Positions 1 to 8,303 of a stretch of DNA of 64,000 nucleotides are shown piece after piece. The notes beneath the pieces are model-generated. The model saw only the letters and a program-made list of their open reading frames with translations. It was not told the origin of the DNA and searched no databases. The stretch lies in NCBI RefSeq assembly GCF_900107455.1, contig NZ_FNQB01000002.1:1426001-1490000 (forward strand), read 5' to 3'. Numbering within the stretch: the stretch's first letter is position 1; every line of letters starts with the position of its first letter. Origin of the DNA: Asanoa ishikariensis (lineage in GTDB: Bacteria > Actinomycetota > Actinomycetes > Mycobacteriales > Micromonosporaceae). The position numbers and the translations under genes were made by a program.

Positions 1-693
1 TCCATCGTCGGTGTGGGCAGCTCGGCCGAGCTCGCCGGTGGTGGGCTGCAACTCGGCACGACGACGCGGCCCGGCAACAACGTGATCATTCGGAACATCC
101 GGTTCAGCGGGGCCTCCGACGACTCGATCAGCGTCACCAACTCCGCGCATCACGTCTGGATCGACCACAACGAGTTCCTGCCGGCGTACGACGGTTCCGT
201 CGACGTCAAGCGGCAGTCGACCTTCGTCACCATCTCCTGGAACCGCTTCACGGGCACGGACAAGTCGGCGCTGCTCGGCCACTCCGACTCGTACCCGGCG
301 GATGTGGGCTATCTGAAGGTGACCTACCACCACAACCTGTTCGACGGCTCGAACCAGCGGCATCCCCGGGCACGTTTCGGCGAGCCGGTGCACGTCTACA
401 ACAACTACTACCGAAACATCGGCCTGTACGGCGTCGCGTCGACCGAGAACGCCGGCGTCGTGGTCGAGGGCAACTACTTCGAGAACGTCGCCTTTCCGTG
501 CTACTCGGTCGGTGGTTATGCGGAGAGCGGGCCCGGCCGGCTGGTGCAGCGTTTGAACGCGTTCGTGGGGTCCGGTCTGTGTGAGGCCGGGGGAGCGGTG
601 CAGGAGCCGTCCGCCTACTACTCCTACTCGTTGAGTCCCGCCTCGTCGGTGCCGTCCGCGGTGACGGCCGGCGCGGGTGTCGGGAGGTTGTGA
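1..693 (+). CDS. Pectate lyase, PL1 family, 5' end outside window
   Basis: The reading frame is open from base 1, so the start lies upstream; 230 C-terminal residues are present. The visible part is a right-handed beta-helix of PL1 type, with the WIDHN motif after two ladder rungs and the RHPRARFGEPVHVYNNYY stretch that carries the catalytic arginine of this family. The protein would cleave polygalacturonate by beta-elimination and is presumably secreted. It is a close paralog of the next gene, with the same motif order and the same C-terminal layout, and its TGA overlaps the next ATG by one base (TGATG). This suggests a tandem duplication expressed as one unit. Family assignment is firm; exact substrate is inferred. 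Confidence 0.88.
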   Translation, partial: SIVGVGSSAELAGGGLQLGTTTRPGNNVIIRNIRFSGASDDSISVTNSAHHVWIDHNEFLPAYDGSVDVKRQSTFVTISWNRFTGTDKSALLGHSDSYPADVGYLKVTYHHNLFDGSNQRHPRARFGEPVHVYNNYYRNIGLYGVASTENAGVVVEGNYFENVAFPCYSVGGYAESGPGRLVQRLNAFVGSGLCEAGGAVQEPSAYYSYSLSPASSVPSAVTAGAGVGRL

Positions 694-2219
694 TGCGGCT
701 TCGGGTGCTGTTCACCGCGCTGCTGTTGGCGGTGGTCGGTGTCGCCGTGGTCTCGCGCTCGGCCAGCGCGGCCCCGCTGTTGAGCGACGACTTCGCCGAC
801 GGCAACGCGTCCGGCTGGAGCACGTCGGGCGGCTCCTGGGCCGTGTCCGGCGGCGCCTATCGGCAGACCGGGCAGAGCAGCGACGCCCGGTCCCGGGTCG
901 GTGCGGTCGGCTGGACCGACTACACCGTGCGGGTGCGGGTCACTCCGGCCGCGTTCAACGGGAGCAACCGGTTCGTCGCCTTGCTGGCCCGGGCGCAGTC
1001 GGCGACGAGCTACTACTACGTCGCGCTGCGGTCGAACAACACTGTCGAGCTCAAGCGGTTGGTGAACGGGGCTGCGACGACCCTCGACACGGCTTCTCTG
1101 GCCGTGTCCTTGGGGCGGTCCTACACGGTCGCCTTGACGGTGGCCGGTTCGAGCCTGTCCGCCACGGTAGACGGGGTGGCGCTGCTGTCGGCTTCTGACA
1201 ACCGGTTCACGGCGGGGCAGGCTGGGGTGGCGACCTACTATGCGGCCTCCGCCTTTGACGACGTGGTGATCGAGGCGGCCGTTAGCGGCCCGCCTACCGC
1301 TTCCCCGACCCCGACGCCGACCACGCCGCCGCCCTCGGGTTCGGGTTCGGCGGACGGGTTCGCGTCGGTGCCGGCGCTCGGGCTGTCCGGGACGACCGGT
1401 GGCGCCGGCGGGCCGACGGTCACCGTCGACACCAGCACCGAGTTGCTCGAGGCGATCGACACCGTCGGGCCGATGACGATCCAGGTGGCCGGGCGGATCG
1501 CGATCACCAGCAAGCAGGGCGTGCGGCCGAACAAGACGATCGTCGGTGTCGGCTCGTCGCCCACGATCGCCGGCGGCGGGTTCGACTTCTACCGGTCGTC
1601 GAACGTCATCGTCCGCAACCTCACGTTCGTCGACGCCGAGGACGACGCCATCAACGTGGGCCAGGAGTCGCACCACGTCTGGATCGACCACAACACGTTC
1701 GTCTCGCCGGTCGACGGGTCGATCGACATCGTCCGCGGTGCCGACTACGTGACGGTGTCGTGGAACCACTTCGCGGCCACCGACAAGAGCATGCTGATCA
1801 GCCACTCCGACGGGGCCGCCTCGACCGACGTCGGGCACCTGAAGGTGACCATCCACCACAACTTCTTCGACCGGTCCCGCCAGCGCCATCCGCGGGTGCG
1901 GTTCGGCGAGCCGGTGCACGTCTACAACAACTACTTCCTCGACAACGAGCTCTACGGCGTGGCGTCGACGATGAACGGCGGCGTGCTCGTCGAGGGCAAC
2001 TACTTCTCGGGTGTGCCGTTCCCGTGCTTCTCGGCCAGCGGGTACGCGGACAGCGGGCCGGGCCGGCTGGTCCAGCGCGACAACGTGCTCACCGGCTCCG
2101 GACCGTGCGAGGTCGCCGGCTCGGTCGTGGAGCCGCGCACCTATTACCCGTACACGATGGACAGTGCCACCACCGTGCCCGCGCGGGTTGCCGCGGGGGC
2201 CGGTGCCGGGAAGCTCTAG
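693..2219 (+). CDS. Secreted pectate lyase, PL1, with N-terminal LamG-like domain
   Basis: This 508-residue extracellular enzyme has a signal peptide (RLRVLFTALLLAVVGVAVV, cleavage near SASA-AP) and a jelly-roll domain at about residues 30-190 of the kind seen in concanavalin-like/DUF1080 carbohydrate modules. A Thr/Pro/Ser linker (about 200-220) is followed by a PL1 parallel beta-helix (about 230-508). The WIDHN motif and the RHPRVRFG catalytic segment are present. The ATG at 693 has GGGAGG 5 bases upstream and overlaps the stop of the preceding paralog. The stop codon shares the palindrome CTAG with the stop of the convergent gene at 2216. Predicted role is pectin depolymerisation outside the cell. 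Confidence 0.9.
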   Translation: MRLRVLFTALLLAVVGVAVVSRSASAAPLLSDDFADGNASGWSTSGGSWAVSGGAYRQTGQSSDARSRVGAVGWTDYTVRVRVTPAAFNGSNRFVALLARAQSATSYYYVALRSNNTVELKRLVNGAATTLDTASLAVSLGRSYTVALTVAGSSLSATVDGVALLSASDNRFTAGQAGVATYYAASAFDDVVIEAAVSGPPTASPTPTPTTPPPSGSGSADGFASVPALGLSGTTGGAGGPTVTVDTSTELLEAIDTVGPMTIQVAGRIAITSKQGVRPNKTIVGVGSSPTIAGGGFDFYRSSNVIVRNLTFVDAEDDAINVGQESHHVWIDHNTFVSPVDGSIDIVRGADYVTVSWNHFAATDKSMLISHSDGAASTDVGHLKVTIHHNFFDRSRQRHPRVRFGEPVHVYNNYFLDNELYGVASTMNGGVLVEGNYFSGVPFPCFSASGYADSGPGRLVQRDNVLTGSGPCEVAGSVVEPRTYYPYTMDSATTVPARVAAGAGAGKL

Positions 2220-3160
2220 ATCGCCGTTCCCCGTGGCGACTTGAACAGCGGCGCCGCCTCGTCGACATAGCCCTTCTGCCCGCGCCGCAACGCACTTGCC
2301 GCGATGCGGACGAGGTCGATGTTGACGCCGGCGGCGCCGCTCGGGTCGTGCACCTTCAGCTTCACGTCGAGGCTGACGGTGGTCTCGCCCCAGCCCTGCG
2401 CCTCGAGGTTGAGGTGCGCGACCTTCTGCGACCCGAGCTGCGGCAGATAGCCGAGCGGCGCCAACTGCACTTTGTCGGCCGTCGAAAGGGCGTTGAGCTT
2501 GGACTGCTTCTTGGTGTTCGGGTTCTCGACCAGGTTGCGGAAGTCCTCGGTGCCGCCCAGGTTGACCTGGTACGAGCTGACCAGCGTGAGCCCCCGCTCG
2601 GCCAGCAGCCGCAGCAGCGTGTCGTGCAGGATCGAGGTGCCGAACTGGCTGGTCAGGTCGTCGCCGAGCAGCGGGAGGCCGGCTTTTAAGAAACTGTCGA
2701 CCTCCGCCGGGTGCCGGGCCACCGGGTCCGACGTGGTGTTGACGAACGCGACGCCGGCCTCGCGGGCGGCCTGCGCGTAGGCGACGGCCGTTTCCGGCCG
2801 ACCACTCGGCGCGGAGTACAGCAGCACCTCGGCTCCCGCCAACGCTTTGGCCACGCGGTCCACCTCGGTCGCGTCCTTCAGGCCCTTGGTGACGGCGACC
2901 TCCGCCTTCGGCAGATCGCAGTCGAGCCGAGGGAAGTTGTTCGGCGGCAGGAAGATCGCCTCGGTCAGGTCCTTGCCGACCTTCTCGGGCGAGGTCGCGA
3001 ATGCCGCCACGATGTCGACATCACCCACCCCGAGCCCGTCGATCGTCGGCCGCCGCACACCACCGAGGCTCCCGGTCTGGCGATAGAAGGCGATCCCCTG
3101 CACCAGCGCGGACGTGTTGTTACCGACACCGACGACCGCGACCCGCACTGGTTTGATCAT
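2216..3160 (-). CDS. Inositol-3-phosphate synthase-like protein
   Basis: This 314-residue protein belongs to the myo-inositol-phosphate synthase family. It has a Rossmann start (VRVAVVGVGNNTSALVQG) matching the NAD-binding loop of Ino1, then the GDD-x-SQ segment and the VNLGGTEDFRNL segment that corresponds to VNVGGNMDF in actinobacterial Ino1. It is shorter than housekeeping Ino1 (about 360 residues) and sits in a sugar catabolic operon, so it may be a paralog acting on another polyol or keto-sugar phosphate. It is the last gene of the leftward operon and its ATG overlaps the upstream stop (ATGA). Family is clear; reaction here is inferred. Confidence 0.8.
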   Translation of the reverse strand: MIKPVRVAVVGVGNNTSALVQGIAFYRQTGSLGGVRRPTIDGLGVGDVDIVAAFATSPEKVGKDLTEAIFLPPNNFPRLDCDLPKAEVAVTKGLKDATEVDRVAKALAGAEVLLYSAPSGRPETAVAYAQAAREAGVAFVNTTSDPVARHPAEVDSFLKAGLPLLGDDLTSQFGTSILHDTLLRLLAERGLTLVSSYQVNLGGTEDFRNLVENPNTKKQSKLNALSTADKVQLAPLGYLPQLGSQKVAHLNLEAQGWGETTVSLDVKLKVHDPSGAAGVNIDLVRIAASALRRGQKGYVDEAAPLFKSPRGTAI

Positions 3161-4029
3161 GGACCCGAGGCTACCTGCTCCCGCGTGAGAGCACCGTCCG
3201 CGACAAGAACGGTGATGCGTCTGGAGAGCGGTGCTTCCGGCGTGACCAGCAGCGGATGGTCGAAGGCCAGAGCCGCACACACACCCGGATAGATGCCGGT
3301 CCGCACGAACCACCGGTCGTCGCCGTCGAGCCCTCGGAACACCAGCGTGTACGGCCCGGGCCCGGTCAACGCCAACCACGGCGCGGCGCTGCCGTTGACC
3401 TGCTCCTCGCTGTCGGCATCTTCGGTGAAGGTGTGCGTCTCGCCGGGCGCGGCCCGCCAGAAGAACCCGCCGTAGCCGGCACCATCCGGCCGCCCGTTGG
3501 TGGCCGGGCTGCCCAGCGACACCGGCCGCGCCGCGGACAAAGTGAAGTCGATGGCGAGTTCCCAGCCGTGTGGGGCCTTCTTCGCGCTGAGCCGCCGCTT
3601 CTCGGTCAGCAGCACCGCGCCGTCCTTGTCTCGCCACTCCATGGTGTTGCCCAGGCTCTGGCCGGCGGGGACCTCACCGCCGGTGGGCGGCACCGAGCCG
3701 CCCTGATCGCGCCACTTCATGCTGTTGCGCACGCCGTTGTCGGTGGGCAGCCAGCCGGTGTGCACGATCTCGCCGTGGTCGTCGAGCCAGGTGTAGCCCC
3801 GATCCCGAACATAGGTGCGCCCGCCCCACAGGTTGGCGCCGCCGACGTCCTGCATGGCAACCGAGACACCCAGATGCCAGATGTGGTCATCGGGTGCGAA
3901 GTCCGTGACCGCCGTGCCGCCCAACGTGCGCACCGGATGCAGATAAGGCCGCGGCCCCTGGATCAGGTCGACCCCCGGGCGGACCACATACGACGCGACT
4001 GCGACGCCGTCGACGGTGAGCTCGGTCAT
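3157..4029 (-). CDS. DUF6807 (PmoA-like) family protein
   Basis: The 290-residue predicted beta-rich protein matches the DUF6807/PmoA-like family, often encoded next to Gfo/Idh/MocA oxidoreductases and sugar isomerases. Typical features are the early HPVRTLGGTAVTDFAPDDHIWHLG segment around residues 30-55, a GGFFWR motif, and a C-terminal stretch resembling an aldose-epimerase-like fold. The start at 4029 (MTELTVDG) was chosen because it overlaps the stop of the small open frame upstream. Its first 35 codons are duplicated upstream. The biochemical function of the family is not established; context suggests sugar or polyol catabolism. Confidence 0.75.
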   Translation of the reverse strand: MTELTVDGVAVASYVVRPGVDLIQGPRPYLHPVRTLGGTAVTDFAPDDHIWHLGVSVAMQDVGGANLWGGRTYVRDRGYTWLDDHGEIVHTGWLPTDNGVRNSMKWRDQGGSVPPTGGEVPAGQSLGNTMEWRDKDGAVLLTEKRRLSAKKAPHGWELAIDFTLSAARPVSLGSPATNGRPDGAGYGGFFWRAAPGETHTFTEDADSEEQVNGSAAPWLALTGPGPYTLVFRGLDGDDRWFVRTGIYPGVCAALAFDHPLLVTPEAPLSRRITVLVADGALTREQVASGP

Positions 4030-4183
4030 CCTTCGACTGCCTCCCGGTAGCCACGCGGTGTGCGCACCGGAAGCGGACATGGCCGTGGCCCCTGGATCAG
4101 GTCGACCTTCGGATCGGACGCGACTGCGACGCCGTCGGCGGTGAGCTCCGTCATCCCTCGACCGTCTCGCGGTAGCCGCGCAG
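3926..4183. repeat. Imperfect tandem duplication across a gene junction
   Basis: Two adjacent units, 3926-4059 and 4060-about 4183, share most of their bases. Both begin GTGCGCACCGGA and both contain CCCCTGGATCAGGTCGACC, GACGCGACTGCGACGCCGTC and a TCATCC..CGACxG junction. The right unit has lost about 9 bases. Each unit spans the end of the isomerase gene and the start of the DUF6807 gene, so the junction exists twice. Confidence 0.85.
4026..4154 (-). pseudogene. 42-codon chimeric remnant between isomerase and DUF6807 genes
   Basis: This open frame starts in the same way as the DUF6807 gene (MTELTADGVAVAS, then DLIQGPRP) and ends with the last residues of the isomerase (GYREAVEG versus GYRETVEG). 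It is the by-product of the tandem duplication. Both ends keep the ATGA overlap, so ribosomes leaving the isomerase could translate it and pass on to the DUF6807 gene. It probably has no function except to preserve translational coupling. Confidence 0.7.
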
Positions 4184-4957
4184 TGCCGCGTCGAGTACTT
4201 CGTCGCCCGGCCGTGCCCAGACCTCGGCCGAGAACACCTCGACCTCGATCGGGCCCGTGTAGCCGGCTGTGTCGACCGCGCGGCGGAATCGGCGGTTGTC
4301 GACGCAGCCGTCGCCCGGTAGCCCTCGGCCCAGCAGTACGCCGGCCGGTAGGGGCGTGACCCAGTCGGCGACCTGGAAGCAGGCGATCCGGTGCTGGCGG
4401 CCGGCTCGCTCGATCTGCGCCCAGACCTGGTCGTCCCACCACAGGTGGTAGGTGTCGACCACCACGCCGACCGCGTCGACCGGGTGTGGTGCGGCCAGGT
4501 CTAGTGCCTGGCCGAGGGTGGACACTACGCAGCGGTCGGCGGCGAACATGGGGTGCAGCGGCTCGATGGCGAGGCGGATGCCGGCCGCCTGCGCGTGCGG
4601 CACCAGCCGGCCGATCGCCTCACCTACGTGGGCGCGGGCAGCGTCGAGGTCGCGACTGCCCTCGGGAAGGCCGCCGGAGACCAGCACCAGCACCGGCGCG
4701 CCGAGAGCGGCCGCCTCGTCGATGGCGCGGTGGTTGTCGTCCTCCCAGCCGGGATCCGCGAAGAAGCCGCCACGGCACAGCGAGGTGACCTTGACCCCCG
4801 CGTCTCGCGTCAGCGTTGCCGCCTTGTCGAGACCGAAGGCGGCGACCTCCTCCCGCCACAGGCCGACCTGGTGCACTCCGGCGCGGACGCAACCAGCGAC
4901 CAGGTCGGGCAGCGGCCAGTGCTTGGTGGTGGCCGAGTTGAGCGCGAACCTGGTCAT
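4151..4957 (-). CDS. Sugar phosphate isomerase/epimerase (AP endonuclease 2 family)
   Basis: This 268-residue TIM-barrel protein is of the xylose-isomerase-like family. Visible markers are the GLWREEV early strand, LAIEPLHPMF with the metal-binding glutamate, VVDTYHLWWD with the metal-binding aspartate and histidine, the HIACFQVADW histidine strand, and IEVEVFS near the end. It should interconvert an aldose/ketose or keto-polyol intermediate in the cytoplasm with a divalent metal. Its ATG overlaps the stop of the DUF993 gene (ATGA). It is one of five coupled genes under the LacI repressor; substrate unknown. Confidence 0.85.
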   Translation of the reverse strand: MTRFALNSATTKHWPLPDLVAGCVRAGVHQVGLWREEVAAFGLDKAATLTRDAGVKVTSLCRGGFFADPGWEDDNHRAIDEAAALGAPVLVLVSGGLPEGSRDLDAARAHVGEAIGRLVPHAQAAGIRLAIEPLHPMFAADRCVVSTLGQALDLAAPHPVDAVGVVVDTYHLWWDDQVWAQIERAGRQHRIACFQVADWVTPLPAGVLLGRGLPGDGCVDNRRFRRAVDTAGYTGPIEVEVFSAEVWARPGDEVLDAALRGYRETVEG

Positions 4958-6075
4958 TGGGCCACCCCTGCCGTCGTGAGCCAGGCCCGCGCGCGGGCTG
5001 CGGCGAGATCGGCGTCGGGGAGCACGCCCGCCGCGTCCGCCAGCCGGATCAGCGCGGCCAGGTGCAGTGGCGACCGCCCGTTCTGGAGGCCACCGACCAT
5101 CGTGAAATGCGTCTGGTGGCCGGCCAGCCAGGCGAGGAACACGATGCCGGTCTTGTAGTAGAAGGTGGGCTTGCCGAAGACGTGCCGGGCCAGTGGCACC
5201 GTCGGCGCGAAGATCTCGTCGTAGCCGGTCTCGTCGCCCGTGTCCAGCGCCCGCAGCGCGGCCGCCGCCGGTGCCGCTATCGCGGCGAAGATGCCCAGCA
5301 GCGCGTCCGAGTAGCCTTCCGCGTCGCCCTTGATGAGCTGTGGGTAGTGGAAGTCGTCGCCGGTGTAGAGGCGGACGCCTTCGGGGAGCCTCCGCCGCAG
5401 GTCGACCTCGAAGTCCGCGTCCAGCAGCGACACCTTGATGCCGTCGACCTTCGCGGTGTGCGCCCCGATGAGGTTGAGCACGGTGGCGACCGGGTCTGAG
5501 CCCCAGTAGCCCGCCAGCGCCGGGTCGAACATCTCGCCGAGCCAGTGCAGCACGACCGGCCCGTCGGCCTGCCGCAGCAGTTCGCCGTAGACGTCGAGGT
5601 AGTCGTCGGCATGCCGGGCGGTGGCGGCGAGGTGGCGGCTGCACATCAGCACCGGCGTCGCGCCCGCGTCCTGCACATCGGCGAGCTGTTCCTGGTAGGC
5701 CTTGCGCACCTCGTCCAGGCCGACCGGCCCAGGTGGAAGCTGGTCGGTGGCGACGCCCGCGACGATCGGCCCGGCCGCCTCGCGGGTGCTGCGCCGGATC
5801 AGCTCGCGGGTCGCGGCGTAGTCGAGGCCCATGCCGCGCTGCGCGGTGTCCATCGCCTCAGCCACGCCGAAGCCGTGCGACCACAGGTGGTGGCGGAAGG
5901 CGAGCGTGGCCTCCCAGTCGAGGGCGGCCGGCATCCCCGGGGTGTTGTCGGCCAGCGGGTCAGCGACCACGTGCGCGGCGGCGTACGCGATGCGGCTGGT
6001 GAATGGCTCTTTCGTGAACTCCGCTCCGGCGCCGGTGAAGGTGAACGGGCCGTCGGGCAGGACGACGGTGGTCAC
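4954..6075 (-). CDS. DUF993 family TIM-barrel protein (aldolase-like)
   Basis: The 373-residue protein belongs to DUF993, related to dihydrodipicolinate synthase/aldolase barrels. It shows PVLMCSRHLAATARHADDY, a VDGIKVSLLD segment with a lysine that could be the Schiff-base residue, and LYTGDDFHYPQLIKGD. GTG at 6075 is preferred because it forms a GTGA overlap with the upstream stop. A C-C cleavage step in the same pathway as the isomerase and oxidoreductase is inferred from context, not shown. Confidence 0.75.
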   Translation of the reverse strand: MTTVVLPDGPFTFTGAGAEFTKEPFTSRIAYAAAHVVADPLADNTPGMPAALDWEATLAFRHHLWSHGFGVAEAMDTAQRGMGLDYAATRELIRRSTREAAGPIVAGVATDQLPPGPVGLDEVRKAYQEQLADVQDAGATPVLMCSRHLAATARHADDYLDVYGELLRQADGPVVLHWLGEMFDPALAGYWGSDPVATVLNLIGAHTAKVDGIKVSLLDADFEVDLRRRLPEGVRLYTGDDFHYPQLIKGDAEGYSDALLGIFAAIAAPAAAALRALDTGDETGYDEIFAPTVPLARHVFGKPTFYYKTGIVFLAWLAGHQTHFTMVGGLQNGRSPLHLAALIRLADAAGVLPDADLAAARARAWLTTAGVAQ

Positions 6076-7223
6076 GCGCCCAGCTCCGGGACCTCGATCC
6101 GCCGCCCTTCGCGGGCCGCCTGTGCGCCTAGCTCGGCGAGCTGCACGCCGCGGGCTCCGGCCCAGAGATCCCAGGTGTACGGCTCGTCCTCCACCACGTG
6201 CCGCAGGAACAGCTCCCACTGCTCCTGGAAGCCGTTGCGGAACTCCTCGTTGTCGGGGACGACCTGCCACTGCTCGCGGAATTGCTCGGTGGCCGGCAGG
6301 TCGGGGTTCCAGACCGGCTTGGGCGTGGTCGACCGGTGCTGGATCCGGCAGTTGCGCAGGCCGGCGACCGCGCTGCCCTCGGTGCCGTCGACCTGGAACT
6401 CCACGAGCTCGTCGCGGTAGACCCGGACCGCCCACGAGGAGTTGATCTGCGCGACGACGCCGCCGTCGAGCTCGAAGATGCCGTACGCCGCGTCGTCGGC
6501 CGTCGCCTCGTAGGGCTGGCCGGACTCGTCCCAGCGGCGGGGGATGTGGGTGGTGACGTGCGCGGTGACAGCCCGGACGGGCGCGAAGATCTGCTCCAGC
6601 ACGTAGTGCCAGTGCGGGAACATGTCGACGGTGATGCCGCCGCCGTCGGCCGTGCGGTAGTTCCACGATGGACGTTGGGCGGGCTGCCAGTCGCCCTCGA
6701 AGACCCAGTAGCCGAACTCACCGCGGATGCTCAGGATGCGGCCGAAGAAGCCGCCCTTGACCAGCCGGTCGAGCTTGCGCAGGCCCGGCAGGAAGAGCTT
6801 GTCCTGCACGACGCCGTGTTTCACGCCCGCCGCGTCGGCCAGGCGGGCTAGCTCGACCGCGCCGGCCAGGTCGCCGGCGGTCGGCTTCTCGGTGTAGATG
6901 TGCTTGCCGGCCGCCACGGCGGCGCGGATCGCCTTCTCGCGGACGTTGGTCACCTGCGCGTCGAAGTAGATCTCGACGTCGGGGCGGGCCAGCGCCGCGC
7001 CCAGGTCGGTGGTCCATTCGGTCAGGCCGTGCCGGTCGGCGATGGCCCGCAGCCGGGCGTCGTCGCGCCCGACCAGGATGGGCTCGGGCCAGAGCAGCGT
7101 GCCGTCCCGCAGGGGGAGGCCACCGCCCTCGCGGATCGCGAGCAGTGAGCGGACCAGATGCTGGCGGTAGCCCATCCGGCCGGTCACCCCGTTGAGGACG
7201 ATCCCGATGGTTCTGCGATCCAC
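6072..7223 (-). CDS. Gfo/Idh/MocA family NAD(P)-dependent oxidoreductase
   Basis: This 383-residue dehydrogenase is the first gene of the operon. It has an N-terminal Rossmann domain (TIGIVLNGVTGRMGYRQHL), the family signature HIYTEKPTAGD around residue 110, and a C-terminal alpha/beta domain with GGGITVDMFPHWHYVLEQ, including the catalytic-region histidine. It would oxidise or reduce a sugar or inositol-type hydroxyl. GTG at 7223 is chosen because GGGGAGG lies just upstream. The LacI-type palindrome sits 15 bases before the start, so repression at this promoter is expected. Confidence 0.87.
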   Translation of the reverse strand: MDRRTIGIVLNGVTGRMGYRQHLVRSLLAIREGGGLPLRDGTLLWPEPILVGRDDARLRAIADRHGLTEWTTDLGAALARPDVEIYFDAQVTNVREKAIRAAVAAGKHIYTEKPTAGDLAGAVELARLADAAGVKHGVVQDKLFLPGLRKLDRLVKGGFFGRILSIRGEFGYWVFEGDWQPAQRPSWNYRTADGGGITVDMFPHWHYVLEQIFAPVRAVTAHVTTHIPRRWDESGQPYEATADDAAYGIFELDGGVVAQINSSWAVRVYRDELVEFQVDGTEGSAVAGLRNCRIQHRSTTPKPVWNPDLPATEQFREQWQVVPDNEEFRNGFQEQWELFLRHVVEDEPYTWDLWAGARGVQLAELGAQAAREGRRIEVPELGA

Positions 7224-7237
7224 GACCTTGACCTCCC

Positions 7238-7255
7238 CAGGTAAGCGCTTTCCTG
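7238..7255. promoter_or_regulatory. LacI-family operator of the sugar operon
   Basis: CAGGTAAGCGCTTTCCTG is an 18-bp palindrome with one mismatched pair and the AAGCGCTT centre typical of LacI/GalR operators. It lies between the leftward operon start (7223) and the rightward lacI-type gene (7311). Confidence 0.75.
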
Positions 7256-7285
7256 GGCAACGTATCCATCGGGATGGGTTGAGGC

Positions 7286-7304
7286 AAGGGCTTTCCCGTA
7301 TGAT
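7286..7304 (+). promoter_or_regulatory. Second operator and -10 box of the LacI-type gene
   Basis: AAGGGCTTTCC at 7286-7296 repeats the operator core AAGCGCTTTCC with one change. TATGAT at 7299-7304 is a good -10 box seven bases before GTG 7311, so the transcript is probably leaderless and the gene autoregulated. Confidence 0.5.
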
Positions 7305-7310
7305 CTCGAC

Positions 7311-8303
7311 GTGGCCACGCTGGACGACGTCGCGCGCCGGGCGGGCGTCTCGACGGCGACCGCATCGCGCATCATCAACGGGAGCAGCAAGCCGGTCAGC
7401 GCCGCCCTGCGCGACCGGGTCGAGGCCGCCGTCGCTGACCTGCACTACGTGCCCAACGCGCATGCCCGCCAGCTCGCCGGGTCCGGTCGCACCGCGGTCG
7501 GTGTGGTCGTCCACGACGTCTCCGACCCCTACTTCGCCGAGATCACCCGCGGCCTGCAACGGGTCGCCACCACCGACGGCCGGCTCGTGATCATCTGCAA
7601 CACCTACCGGGACCCGGCCCGCGAACTCGACTACGTGGAGTTGCTCCGCGCCCACCAGGTGGCGGCGATGGTGCTGGCCGGCTCGGGCTACCACGACGTG
7701 GCCTTCGCTCGTTCGCTGCGTGGCAAGCTGCGCGCCTATGAGCTGAGCGGCGGGCGGGTCGCGGTGATCGGCCGGCACGACCGCACCGGCGACGCGGTGG
7801 TCCCCGACAACGAGGCCGGCGGTTTCATGGCGGGGGAGCACCTCTACGCCCTGGGCCACCGCGAGATCGGGGTCATCGCCGGCCCGCGCAATCTCACTAC
7901 GACCACGGACCGGCTGACCGGCATCCGCCGTGCCGCCCGTGCGCACGGCCGCCCGTCCCCGAAGGTCGTCTATGCGGACTTCGACCGCGACAGCGGGGCC
8001 GCCGCGACCGGAGACCTGTTGTCGGCCCATCCCCGGCTGACCGCGATCGCGGCCCTCAACGACTCGATGGCGGTCGGCGCCCTGGCCTTCCTGCGCGACG
8101 TCGACCGCCGCATCAGCGTGATCGGCTTCGACGACATGCCGATCGCCCGCGACGTGACACCCGCACTGACGACGATCCGGCTGCCGCTGGCCGATATGGG
8201 CGCCCAGGCGATGTCGCTCGCGCTGTCGCCGGCGTCGCCGGACCCGCGGGTGGAGCGGGTGCCGGCGTCATTGGTCGAGCGCGCCAGCACTTTCCCGCCC
8301 TAG
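7311..8303 (+). CDS. LacI-family transcriptional repressor
   Basis: The 330-residue regulator has an N-terminal HTH plus hinge helix (ATLDDVARRAGVSTATASRIINGS, then VPNAHARQLAGSGRTAVGVVV) and a periplasmic-binding-protein-like sensor domain (about 60-330), which ends with the usual GFDDMPIARDVTPALTTI segment. It is divergent from the five-gene catabolic operon and shares the 7238-7255 operator region, so it should repress that operon until an inducer sugar binds. Its 3' end overlaps the convergent GNAT gene by 36 bases. Confidence 0.93.
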   Translation: MATLDDVARRAGVSTATASRIINGSSKPVSAALRDRVEAAVADLHYVPNAHARQLAGSGRTAVGVVVHDVSDPYFAEITRGLQRVATTDGRLVIICNTYRDPARELDYVELLRAHQVAAMVLAGSGYHDVAFARSLRGKLRAYELSGGRVAVIGRHDRTGDAVVPDNEAGGFMAGEHLYALGHREIGVIAGPRNLTTTTDRLTGIRRAARAHGRPSPKVVYADFDRDSGAAATGDLLSAHPRLTAIAALNDSMAVGALAFLRDVDRRISVIGFDDMPIARDVTPALTTIRLPLADMGAQAMSLALSPASPDPRVERVPASLVERASTFPP

